Source: SZUA-547 sp963669315
GTDB lineage: Bacteria > Pseudomonadota > Alphaproteobacteria > Rhodobacterales > Rhodobacteraceae
Length of the DNA: 64,000 nt
Assembly (NCBI GenBank): GCA_963669315.1
Contig: OY770021.1
Location: 1,116,001 to 1,180,000, forward strand
Direction: 5' to 3'
This document shows, in pieces, positions 18,525 through 27,191 of the stretch. The position numbers and the translations under genes are program-made. The stretch's first letter is position 1; every line of letters starts with the position of its first letter. The notes beneath the pieces were generated by a model, which saw nothing but the letters and a program-made list of their open reading frames with translations, did not search any database and had not been told where the DNA came from.

Positions 18525-19486
18525 CACAGCCCCGCCGACAAAGCGCCGCTCATCCCGCGCGAAGGCGCTTCGCCGCCCAGCGCCTCGGTGATGACGGTCA
18601 CGTTGTGGTCGATCATGCCGATGTAGGTGCCTTCATAGGTTCCATCCTGGCCCATGGCGTCCGAGAACAGCTCGCCTCCGATTGTCACCTCGCGCCCCTG
18701 CGCAGCGGTGCCTTCGATCAGCGCGCGCATGTTGCGGTCCGAGACGGAGCTTTCGACGAAGACAGCGGAGATTTCGCGCTCTACGATCAGATCGACCAGC
18801 TCTTCAATCCGGCGCAGCCCCGCCTCGGATTCGGTTGAGATGCCCTGAATGCCCAGAACCTCGAACCCATAGGCGTCGCCGAAATACGAGAACGCGTCGT
18901 GCGCCGTCAGCAGAACGCGCTGCCCATCAGGCACGGTTTCGAGCGCCGCCCGCGCATACGCCGCGAGCGCGTCGACTTCTTCGAGATGGCGCGCCGCGTT
19001 GGCTGCGAAGAGATCGGCGCTTTCAGGCTCGGCTTCCGACAGCGCATCCTGCACTTCGGTCACGACATGGCGCCAGATTTCTGGGTTCATCCAGACATGC
19101 GGATCATAGCGACCCTGATAATCGGCGTGAGAGCGCAGTTGGTCAGCGGGAACCCCCTCTCCGACGGCGACGACGGTCTTACGCTCGCCCAACTCAAGCA
19201 GGAAATCCTCCATCTGGGCTTCCAGATAGAGACCATGCCACAGGACCAGATCGGCGCGCAGCATGCCCGCAATGTCACTGCGGGTCTGGCGATAAGCGTG
19301 AGGATCAACGCCCGGCCCCATCAGCGCCCTAACCTCAACGCGATCTCCGCCCACCTGTCTGGCGGCGTCTGCGATCATCGACGTGGTCGCGACGACGGTC
19401 ACCCGATCCGCAGCTGAGGCCGATGAAACGGCCGCGGCAAGTGCGGCAGCGACTGCAATAGCGGTGAATATGCGTCTCGAAATCAT
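18524..19486 (-). CDS. troA: Metal-binding lipocalin-free periplasmic protein of the TroA/ZnuA cluster (A-1)
   Basis: Periplasmic solute-binding protein of 320 residues with a signal peptide (cleavage likely after ASA, near residue 26). The putative metal ligands are His63 in VDPHAY, His130 in YDPHVW, His195 in LTAHDAFSYF and Asp275 in GELFSDAM. Their spacing closely follows the H-H-H-D site of Treponema TroA rather than the H-H-E-D site of dedicated Mn binders such as PsaA. Manganese is still likely because mntR is divergent, but zinc is possible. It is the first gene of the operon; the stop overlaps the ATPase start. Confidence 0.92.
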   Translation of the reverse strand: MISRRIFTAIAVAAALAAAVSSASAADRVTVVATTSMIADAARQVGGDRVEVRALMGPGVDPHAYRQTRSDIAGMLRADLVLWHGLYLEAQMEDFLLELGERKTVVAVGEGVPADQLRSHADYQGRYDPHVWMNPEIWRHVVTEVQDALSEAEPESADLFAANAARHLEEVDALAAYARAALETVPDGQRVLLTAHDAFSYFGDAYGFEVLGIQGISTESEAGLRRIEELVDLIVEREISAVFVESSVSDRNMRALIEGTAAQGREVTIGGELFSDAMGQDGTYEGTYIGMIDHNVTVITEALGGEAPSRGMSGALSAGL

Positions 19487-19573
19487 CTTCAGTCTCGTAT
19501 CTGCCCACGAATCTCTGTCAATCACGCCCAAGGATTCTGGCGTGGCTATCTTTAGATTGGCAGACTTACAAAG

Positions 19574-19587
19574 TTAGTCAAGGCTAA
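19574..19587. promoter_or_regulatory. Putative MntR operator between troA and mntR
   Basis: TTAGTCAAGGCTAA is an inverted repeat (TTAG-N6-CTAA) in the 184-bp divergent region, 87 bases upstream of the troA start and 83 bases upstream of mntR. Its position suits a metal-dependent repressor that controls both directions. The site is proposed from symmetry and location, not from a verified consensus. Confidence 0.4.
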
Positions 19588-19670
19588 TAATGTCACACGC
19601 TGCTCTGGCCTCGCTTTCCGAGGGCTGATACATTCGCGCCCGATCAGTATATTGCGACCCGGAGCCCCGT

Positions 19671-20105
19671 GTGATCGATCAGGACGGCCTTCCCCCAGCC
19701 CAGGAACAAGCCCGCACATTCGGTCAGGTGCGCGATGCGCATACCCGTGAGCTGACCGAAGATTACGTGGAGTTGATCGCCGACCTGATCGACGGGCGCG
19801 GAGAGGCCCGCGCCGCGGATCTAGCCGCGCGGTTCGGCGTTACGGCGGCCACCGTCAACAACACCGTCAAAAGGCTCGAGCGGGATGGATACGTCACCAG
19901 CCGGCCCTATCGCTCAATCTTCCTGACCGACGCCGGGCGCGCGCTGGCCGAAGAGTGCCGGGCGCGACACCAGCTGGTTCGCGATTTTCTGGTCGCGCTG
20001 GGCGTCTCACGACAAATCGCGGAACGTGACGCTGAAGGGATCGAGCATCATGTCAGCGACGAGACGCTGGAGGCTTTCCGGCGATTTATGGATGACCGCG
20101 GTTGA
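19671..20105 (+). CDS. mntR: Manganese-responsive regulator MntR (DtxR family)
   Basis: A 144-residue DNA-binding repressor close to the enterobacterial MntR pattern: EDYVELIADLIDGRGEARA, an HTH with FGVTAATVNNTVKRLERDGY, PYRSIFLTDAGRALAE, and the metal-binding helix DAEGIEHHVSDETLEAF. It starts at GTG 19,671 with GGAG upstream. It has the extended N-terminus usual for Gram-negative MntR and lacks an SH3-like domain. It is divergent from the metal-uptake operon, which it presumably represses when Mn(II) is plentiful. Confidence 0.93.
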   Translation: MIDQDGLPPAQEQARTFGQVRDAHTRELTEDYVELIADLIDGRGEARAADLAARFGVTAATVNNTVKRLERDGYVTSRPYRSIFLTDAGRALAEECRARHQLVRDFLVALGVSRQIAERDAEGIEHHVSDETLEAFRRFMDDRG

Positions 20106-20191
20106 TCCCGCCTCCGGTTCGCGCTGGAGATCGCCTCCCGATTGCATCTAGCCTGACACGAGCGATGACCGCGACGGAACGGACCAAAGTC

Positions 20192-21232
20192 ATGAACCGG
20201 ATTAAAATTGATCTCGCGAGCGACACGCTGACGAAACCGTCCCTTGGCATGCGCAGGGCGATGGCGGAAGCGGAGGTCGGTGATGAACAGCGTGGCGAGG
20301 ACCCCAGCGTCAACGCTCTCTGTGAACGCGTGGCGACGCTCCTTGGCAAGGAAGCGGCGTTGTTTCTGCCCTCCGGCACCATGTGCAACCAGATCGCGAT
20401 GGCGGTGCATTGCCGCCCCGGCGACGAGGCGCTCGCCGCCGACATCGCCCATATCATCGGCTCGGAAGGCGCAGGCGCAGCGGTCTTCGCAGGCGCTTTT
20501 GTTCGCCCGGTCCCGGCGCCGACTGGAATCTTCACCGCCGCCGACATTCGCAAAGCTGTGCTTCCAGCGGGCGTGAAAACGCCCCGCGCGCGGCTGGTGG
20601 CGGTGGAGCAGACCGCCAATCGCGGCGGCGGAGCGGTCTGGCCGCTCGAGGCGCTGGACGATGTCGCGAACGTCGCTTCGACGCGCGGCATGCGCCTGCA
20701 TATGGACGGCGCGCGGCTGATGAACGCGGTGGTTGCGTCAGGCGTCCCGGCGGACCGTTTCGCCGCGCGTTTCGACAGCGTCTGGCTGGATCTCTCCAAA
20801 GGGCTGGGATGCCCCGTCGGCGCGGTCATCGCCGGTACGGAGGACTTCATCGAGGAGGCCTGGATCTGGAAGCATCGCATGGGCGGCGCCATGCGGCAGG
20901 CGGGGATCATCGCCGCCGCAGGCCTCTATGCGCTCGACCATAACGTTGACCGGCTTGCGGACGATCACCGGAACGCGCGCCGCTTCGCCGAGCTTGCGGC
21001 GGAGATTCCCGGCGTCGAGATCGCGCAGCCCTCCATCGATACGAATATCGTGTTCCTGCATGTCGAGGGCGCAGGACGCCGGGCGCACGAGATCGCGAAG
21101 CGTGCGCTGGCGGAAGGCGTTCGGATCGATGTCGAGGACGAATATCTGATGCGCGCCGTGACGCATCTGGACGTCGATCAAGCGGGGGTTGAGAGAGCCG
21201 CAGCCGCCCTGTCGCGCGCCGCCAGCGCCTAG
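20192..21232 (+). CDS. ltaE: Low-specificity L-threonine aldolase
   Basis: PLP enzyme cleaving threonine/allo-threonine to glycine and acetaldehyde. Family blocks are DLASDTLTKPSLGMRRAM, GDEQRGEDPSVNALCERVA, FLPSGTMCNQIA, HMDGARLMNA and the PLP lysine motif SVWLDLSKGLGCPVG. ATG 20,192 gives 346 residues, a normal length; an ATG at 20,165 is an alternative, and the earlier in-frame ATA overlapping mntR is unlikely. The gene follows mntR closely but no functional link is evident. Confidence 0.93.
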   Translation: MNRIKIDLASDTLTKPSLGMRRAMAEAEVGDEQRGEDPSVNALCERVATLLGKEAALFLPSGTMCNQIAMAVHCRPGDEALAADIAHIIGSEGAGAAVFAGAFVRPVPAPTGIFTAADIRKAVLPAGVKTPRARLVAVEQTANRGGGAVWPLEALDDVANVASTRGMRLHMDGARLMNAVVASGVPADRFAARFDSVWLDLSKGLGCPVGAVIAGTEDFIEEAWIWKHRMGGAMRQAGIIAAAGLYALDHNVDRLADDHRNARRFAELAAEIPGVEIAQPSIDTNIVFLHVEGAGRRAHEIAKRALAEGVRIDVEDEYLMRAVTHLDVDQAGVERAAAALSRAASA

Positions 21233-22179
21233 AAACTCACCGCCAGTCCGATCGAGTACCCCTCCAGGTTCTCGCCGAATGCATAGCGGGCGACAAGCCT
21301 CGTTCGGGTGACGAGTGGCACCCAGGTGTCGGTGCTGTCGAGTTCAATTCCCGCGCCCAACTGCGCCAGCCATTCGGTTTTCAGCGCTTTTCCCTGATCG
21401 CCCGGTAAGTGCGAAAAACTCGCTTCCCAGACCGAACGGACCGGATTGCCCATCACGCGCCAATCCGAAATGGGAACGCGCAACCGGTTCCAGTTCGTGG
21501 TCGAGATGGCGGTGGCGCTGGCCTCGATATCGCCGGATCCAGCGATCGGGATGAATTCCATCGCCGTGCTCCGAAGCGTGATGTCGAGGTCGAAGTCGGG
21601 CGAGCGCAGATTGTATTCCAGCATCAGCGATCCGCCCAACCCGCCAGCGACCATTCCGTCGCTCACCAGGTCGCCGAAATCCAGATCGGTGTTTTTCTCA
21701 ACAAACTTGCCCAGCAGGGTCGCGTCGCTGATGACATAGCCGAGGCTGAAGTTGAAGATCGGGCGCAGGGCGAGGTTTTCAGCGATTTCGAAGTCGTAGC
21801 CAATCCCGCCGGTCGCAGCGACAGTCGACCACTTCAACGGGAACGACGCTTTGCCATCATCGCCCTCCACACCAAGCGTGGGCGTATAGCGCGCGCCGCC
21901 AATCAGCCCCTCAAAAAAAATCGGATAGTCATCGCTGATGGTGAAGCCACCGAAAATTTGACCAGATTGGTAGTCGAAGTCGTCATCTGTTCCGCCGCCA
22001 TCCAGAAACAGCGTGGACGCCGTTTCATTCGGCACCGCGGTTATTCCCAGAATGGCCAAGGCGGCGGTGGCCTGCCTCTCGACTCCGCCGCCAATAATCC
22101 CCTCCTGCGCGCGTGCATCGACGCGAAACAGGCCGATCGCCGCGAATGCGCAAATCAGGATACGGAACAGCCGGGGCAA
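21229..22179 (-). CDS. Probable outer-membrane beta-barrel protein, function unknown
   Basis: A 316-residue exported protein. The TTG start at 22,179 has AAGGTG eight bases upstream. A signal peptide (RLFRILICAFAAIGLF, cleavage after ARA) is followed by alternating hydrophobic strands, frequent YxxG/F patterns and a C-terminal GYSIGLAVSF ending in phenylalanine, the usual signature recognised by BAM. No enzymatic motif is seen. It overlaps the 3' end of ltaE by four bases, tail to tail. Confidence 0.65.
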   Translation of the reverse strand: MPRLFRILICAFAAIGLFRVDARAQEGIIGGGVERQATAALAILGITAVPNETASTLFLDGGGTDDDFDYQSGQIFGGFTISDDYPIFFEGLIGGARYTPTLGVEGDDGKASFPLKWSTVAATGGIGYDFEIAENLALRPIFNFSLGYVISDATLLGKFVEKNTDLDFGDLVSDGMVAGGLGGSLMLEYNLRSPDFDLDITLRSTAMEFIPIAGSGDIEASATAISTTNWNRLRVPISDWRVMGNPVRSVWEASFSHLPGDQGKALKTEWLAQLGAGIELDSTDTWVPLVTRTRLVARYAFGENLEGYSIGLAVSF

Positions 22180-22253
22180 CGAAAATTCACCTTAAATCTC
22201 AATCCGAGCGCGTTCCTATCAAATTCGGGCGAGAAACTGAAGGATCGCGTGCT

Positions 22254-23906
22254 CTATTCCACGTCGGCGGCTTTGAGATCCGGAGGTATTTTCGCTTCAT
22301 CAGGGTCACCAGTGTAGAACGGCGTCATGATCTGAACGCCCGCGTCGCGGAACTGATCCTGAATATTGTTTTGCATGGCCGAACGCACGCGAACCGCATC
22401 CGCATCCTTTTTGCAGTAGGCGTTGATCTCATAGCTGACGTCATGAGCGTTCAACGACTGGCTCAGCACGAAGGGGCCGGGCTTCGCCTTCACGCCATCC
22501 GTCGATTTCGCGGCGTTGATCAGCAGCCGCTCGACCAGCTCGCGCGGCTCGTCGTAGCCAATACCGACCGACGTATAGGCGATTAGCCCCGCCGGTCCTG
22601 CGGTCTGGGTGAAGTTCACAACTTCTGTGTTCAGCAACTTGGTGTTCGGCACGCTGACAAGCTCGTTCTTCAGAGTGCGCACATGGGTGTCTAGCAGGGA
22701 TACGCTTTCGACCGTGCCGAACACCTCGCCGACGCGAATTCGATCTCCATCCGCAACGCTGCGTTTGTAGACGACTATCAAACCGGCGAAGAGGTTCGCG
22801 GCGACCGAGTTCGCGCCCAGCGACAGCACGATACCCAGCAGCACGGTCATGCCCTTGAACGCCTCTGAGTCTGATCCCGGAATATAAGGATAGGCGACGA
22901 CAATAGCGCCGACATAGACGAGGAAGCGGATGATCCGATGCGTCGGCCAGACCCACTTCTGATCGAAGCCGCGAAAAGACAGAACCCCGTTTTCGATATT
23001 GGCGAAGACAAGGCGCAACAGTTTCAGAAGGAAACGCGTGATCAGCACGATTATCAGCAGTGTTATGAGATCTGGAACCTCACCAATCGCGGCCTTGGCA
23101 AGATTGACCAGCGGCGCCGCCACCGTTTCGAGAAGCAAAACGGCGGCTGCTTTGGTGACGGCGAATTCACTGAGGACCACAGCGACATAGTATTAGGTCG
23201 CCAGCGCTATAATTATGGTCAGAGCGCCGCGCGCCAGCATGCGATGGGCCTGCAACAGCGAAGTCGCGTCGATCACCCGTCCGCTCTGCTCTTCAATTCT
23301 TTGCAGCCAGCGATGAACGCGCTCATCAACGCGACGGCGTTGCCAGTGACGCGCTTTCATTAAGCCGGTGACAAACGCCGCGTAGACAACCGTCCACAAG
23401 GCTGCGCTGCCGACGCCCTCCCAAATACTGCCGGAGCTGCGCCCAAGCCGATACGCGGTGATCGCGTCCTCTATGCGGCTGACTATGATGTGCGCCACAA
23501 CGTCGAGTTCAAAGCCTTCGTACTCGGCGTCGCCCTCGGTAATTTGCGTAATCTCTATGCCATCCGCCGTAATCCGAACGCCGAACTCGGATGGCTCAGA
23601 GACGACCAGTGGCGCTTTGTTCAGATCAAGTTCCGCCGCCTCGATTATCGCGGCCTCGACAAATTTTACGCGCTCCGCAGCACTGATCGACTCGGCGCCC
23701 CGTAGTTTGAAGTATTCGATGCCGTCGATATCGACCCATTCCGCATCGATTCGCTCGACCTGAAACGGTTCGGCTTCATCCTGCGCCACTGCAGCGCCCA
23801 TGCTGATCGCGACCAGTATCGCGACCCCGCCGAGCGCCCGGGCCGCGGATGAGAATCTTCTCAGCACTGCGCCCAACGGAAATACAGCCGATCCAGTCAC
23901 CGTCAT
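22254..23906 (-). pseudogene. MscS-type mechanosensitive channel split by an in-frame ochre codon
   Basis: Two adjacent open stretches are in the same frame, separated only by TAA at 23,193-23,195. The upstream part (~237 residues) has a signal peptide, a periplasmic domain and two hydrophobic segments. The downstream part contains the channel core: TM helices, the pore-lining SLGANSVAANLFAGLIVVYKR and the beta-domain VGEVFGTVESVSLLDTHVRT. Read through, the protein is about 550 residues, typical for MscS homologues with N-terminal extensions. The sequence around the stop (ALAT-stop-YYVAVVLSEF) fits a transmembrane helix, so one base change created it. The downstream part might still be made from GTG 23,180. 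Confidence 0.8.
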
Positions 23907-24060
23907 CAACCCACCCCGCGTCGTTGCAACCCGAACCTAAGCGAGGCGTGAAATCCCGTCCAGACTGCTGTATCAGCAAGATACGCATGGCCGCTCGGGC
24001 GTTGAACGGCGGTCATCGCGAGAGAAGAATGATTCGAATCGCAGGCCGGGAGCCAAAAGG

Positions 24061-25323
24061 ATGTCGTCGCGCATGAAAAACTCACGCCACAGCCAATCGC
24101 GTGCCGTCAGCATGCGGCCGCGTCTGCGCGCCCTGCTGGTTCCCGTGCTCGGCCTCGCACTGTCCGCCTGCGCCGCGGCTACGGCTCGATCCCCGGCGCC
24201 CGAAGACCAGATCGACGCGGCCCGCCCCTATGGCGTCGGCGGCGCAACGTATCGCCTTTGGGGTGATGACGTGCGTCCCGATGAAGTCGAACCGATCATG
24301 TCCAACTGGGTCAAGATCAAGCAACGCTCGGACGCCAAAGAAATCGCCGCCGGCGAAACGATTGAAGAAATTAGTCTGGCGCTCTCGGGGGGCGGCCCTG
24401 ACGGGGCATTCGGCGCCGGTCTTCTAAAGGGCTGGACGGCGCGGGGCGACCGGCCCGAATTCTCTATCGTGACCGGGGTCAGCACCGGCGCGATTGTCGC
24501 GCTTTTCGCCTTTCTGGGCCCGGACTATGACGATGAGTTGACAGAGGTCTACACCACCTACAGCACCGATGATTTGATCTCCTCGTCGATATTCTCCGGT
24601 CTGACCGGGGGGCTGTCCTTTACCGATGTCCGCGGATATCGCGCCCTCATCGAGAAATATGTCGACGATGAGGTCGTGCGCCGCCTGGCCGAGGAGCATG
24701 AGAATGGCCGCGTGCTACTGATCGGCACCACCAATCTCGACGCATCGCGACCGGTCATGTGGGGACTGACGAAAATTGCCGCGTCCGGCGACCCCAACGC
24801 CAAGAGGCTGATCCAGGACGTCATTCAAGCGTCGTCTGCGATTCCCGGCGCTTTCCCACCCATCATGATCCCGGTCGAAACGGCCGATGGCCAGATGTTC
24901 GATGAGATGCATGTCGACGGCGGCGCGACGCAGCAGGTGATGCTCGTCAGCCCCGAAATATCGGTTAAGGAGATCGACAAACGGCTCGGCGTTACGTTCG
25001 ATCGCACGCTCTACGTCGTTATGAACAACAAACTTGTAAAGCCGTACGAACCCACAGAACTCACCGCGCTCGATATTGCCGGGAAGGCCGTCAGCAGCCT
25101 CATTAGCGGATCGGGAAATGGCGACATTTACAAGATTTTCGCGATCGCGCAGCGTGACGACATTGCATTGAACGTGATCTCGATTCCGCGCGATTTCGAT
25201 CATCATCCGTCAGAGCCGTTCGATCCCGAATACATGAAGGCGCTATTTGAGCTTGGCTTTGAGATTGGAAAGGCAGGCGGCCCCTGGCTGCCTCATCCTA
25301 TCGACTACGCCCCTGCAAAATGA
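24061..25323 (+). CDS. Patatin-like phospholipase, predicted lipoprotein
   Basis: The 420-residue protein has an N-terminal hydrophobic segment with lipobox LGLALSAC, so it is probably anchored by a lipidated cysteine. The catalytic dyad is visible: oxyanion loop LSGGGPDGAFGAG (about residue 109), nucleophile elbow GVSTG (about 138) and the aspartate in HVDGGATQQ (about 286). Ser-Asp patatins release fatty acids from lipids; the substrate here is unknown. The ATG at 24,061 follows GGGAGCC; ATG 24,073 is an alternative. It precedes alr on the same strand by 49 bases. Confidence 0.88.
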   Translation: MSSRMKNSRHSQSRAVSMRPRLRALLVPVLGLALSACAAATARSPAPEDQIDAARPYGVGGATYRLWGDDVRPDEVEPIMSNWVKIKQRSDAKEIAAGETIEEISLALSGGGPDGAFGAGLLKGWTARGDRPEFSIVTGVSTGAIVALFAFLGPDYDDELTEVYTTYSTDDLISSSIFSGLTGGLSFTDVRGYRALIEKYVDDEVVRRLAEEHENGRVLLIGTTNLDASRPVMWGLTKIAASGDPNAKRLIQDVIQASSAIPGAFPPIMIPVETADGQMFDEMHVDGGATQQVMLVSPEISVKEIDKRLGVTFDRTLYVVMNNKLVKPYEPTELTALDIAGKAVSSLISGSGNGDIYKIFAIAQRDDIALNVISIPRDFDHHPSEPFDPEYMKALFELGFEIGKAGGPWLPHPIDYAPAK

Positions 25324-25372
25324 GCGGCCAAAAGCCCCGATTTCGCTTCGTTAGGCAAAGGCACCGCAAGGA

Positions 25373-26512
25373 ATGACGACCGAGCCACCCAGTTGGTCCC
25401 GCGCCGGATCGGGCGCCGTGCTGACCATCGATCTCGATGCTCTGGCGGCGAATTACCGCCTGCTGCGCGCACGTGCGACGGGGGCATGCGCGGCGGTGGT
25501 GAAGGCGGACGGATACGGACTCGGCGCGCGGATCGTCGGTCGGCGTCTGGCGCGCGAGGGCTGCCGCGACTACTTCGTCGCGCATATGGCCGAAGGCGTC
25601 GACCTTAAGTCAGCGCTCCCCTCGGATGCGCGCATCTTTGTGTTGCACGGTGCAATGCCGGGCGCTGAGGCCGATTGCTTTTCGAGTGGGCTGATCCCGG
25701 TGCTCAACAGCCCTGAACAGTTGGACGCCTGGGCGGCGCTCGCACATTCGGAAGACCGTGTTCTGGATGCGATCCTGCAATTCGACACCGGCATGTCGCG
25801 GATGGGGCTGAGCGCCGAGGAGACGCGGCATGTCGCGGAATATCCTGACCGCTTGGCCGGGCTGCGCCTGAATTTTGTGATGAGCCATCTCGCCGTCGCC
25901 GACCAGCCTGACGATCCGTCCAATAAAAGCCAGTTGGCGGCTTTCAACGCTCTGCGCGTGCTGTTTCCGGGTGTTCCTGCAACTCTGGCGAATTCCTCGG
26001 GCGTGTTTCTGGGGTCTGACTATCATTTCGATCTCTTGCGGCCGGGTGTGGCGCTTTACGGTGCGAACCCGACGCTCCTCGAGCCCAATCCGATGGCGCC
26101 GGTGGTGCGGCTTTCGGCCAAAGTGCTGAATATTCGTACGATCCCCGCCGGAGCCGGGGTCGGCTATGGCCTGACATACCGGCCGGAGCGCGAAGCCCGG
26201 ATCGCGACCATCGGGATCGGTTACGGTGACGGCTTCCTGCGTGCGCTCGGCGGCGAGGGAGAGGCTTATATGGATGGCGTGCGCCTGCCGATAGCGGGTC
26301 GCGTATCGATGGATAGCGTCGGGATCGACGTCACCGCGTTGCCAGAAGGGCGCCTGAAGGTCGGGGATATGGTCGAATTGCTCGGTCCGGATCAGGGCGT
26401 GGACCATCTTGCCGCCGCCGCAGGAACCATCGGATATGAGATTCTCACCAGCCTCGGGCGGCGGTTCCACCGCGCCTATATCGGCGACCCGGGCCCCAAA
26501 GAACAGGAGTAA
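25373..26512 (+). CDS. alr: Alanine racemase
   Basis: Supplies D-alanine for peptidoglycan. PLP-dependent fold-type III enzyme of 379 residues. The PLP lysine is K44 in AAVVKADGYGLG, and the second catalytic residue is the tyrosine of GAGVGYGLTYR (about 264). MSHLAVAD, LANSSGVFLG, RPGVALYG and GRVSMDSVGIDV are further hallmarks. Only three bases separate it from ridA, so the two form an operon. Confidence 0.96.
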   Translation: MTTEPPSWSRAGSGAVLTIDLDALAANYRLLRARATGACAAVVKADGYGLGARIVGRRLAREGCRDYFVAHMAEGVDLKSALPSDARIFVLHGAMPGAEADCFSSGLIPVLNSPEQLDAWAALAHSEDRVLDAILQFDTGMSRMGLSAEETRHVAEYPDRLAGLRLNFVMSHLAVADQPDDPSNKSQLAAFNALRVLFPGVPATLANSSGVFLGSDYHFDLLRPGVALYGANPTLLEPNPMAPVVRLSAKVLNIRTIPAGAGVGYGLTYRPEREARIATIGIGYGDGFLRALGGEGEAYMDGVRLPIAGRVSMDSVGIDVTALPEGRLKVGDMVELLGPDQGVDHLAAAAGTIGYEILTSLGRRFHRAYIGDPGPKEQE

Positions 26513-26515
26513 CCC

Positions 26516-26890
26516 ATGCAGATCGTGAACACCCTGGACGCGCCGCAGGCGATCGGCCCATATTCGCAGGCTGTGAAGACCGGCGGGCTGTTGATCACCT
26601 CAGGTCAAATTCCGCTAACGCCGGATGGCGTGTTTGTGGATGGCGATATCGAGATGCAGACGCGGCAAGTTCTCGCGAATGTCAGAGCGCTGCTGGCGTC
26701 CGAGGGGCTGGCTATGAACGATGTCGTGAAGACCACAGTATTTATGCATGATCTCGCAGAATTCGCCGCCATGAATGCAGTATATTCAGAAGCGTTTGGA
26801 GATCATAAGCCGGCCCGATCTACGGTTCAGATGGCTGGCCTGCCAATGGGCGCCAAGGTGGAAATCGAGGTCATGGCGGAACTGCATTGA
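26516..26890 (+). CDS. ridA: RidA-family enamine/imine deaminase
   Basis: A 124-residue trimeric Rid protein. The deaminase arginine is R101 in HKPARSTVQMAGLPMGAKVE, and the N-terminal IGPYSQAVKTGG is standard. RidA removes 2-aminoacrylate, a reactive intermediate that inactivates PLP enzymes including alanine racemase. Its three-base spacing from alr is therefore functionally sensible. Confidence 0.95.
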   Translation: MQIVNTLDAPQAIGPYSQAVKTGGLLITSGQIPLTPDGVFVDGDIEMQTRQVLANVRALLASEGLAMNDVVKTTVFMHDLAEFAAMNAVYSEAFGDHKPARSTVQMAGLPMGAKVEIEVMAELH

Positions 26891-27191
26891 TTCGAACCCG
26901 TCCGATTGTAGGGTGACACGAGCAACGCCACGAAACTTATAGATGACCTGGGCCGCCAAATCATCGAAATGAGCGGCATCTTGACGCTACATTGCGCCGC
27001 AACATGCGATTCAGCCCTTGCGGCGACAGGCGGATTTGGGTCAGAAGCCATGCTGGAGATACTTCGAGTTCGCGAACGAATATTTCGCGGGGACGGCTGA
27101 GGGCGCAATCAATGCCGGATCTGCTGCGCAGATTTGCAACGGGCTTAGCGCCGCTCATATGGCGGGGACGAGATAAGAAGGAGCAAACGCG
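26891..27191. other. Intergenic region upstream of pntA
   Basis: About 300 bases hold no convincing gene. Short frames on both strands lack start signals and family resemblance. The promoter of pntAB should lie here; only its ribosome-binding site AGAAGGAG, ten bases before the pntA ATG, is clear. Confidence 0.5.
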
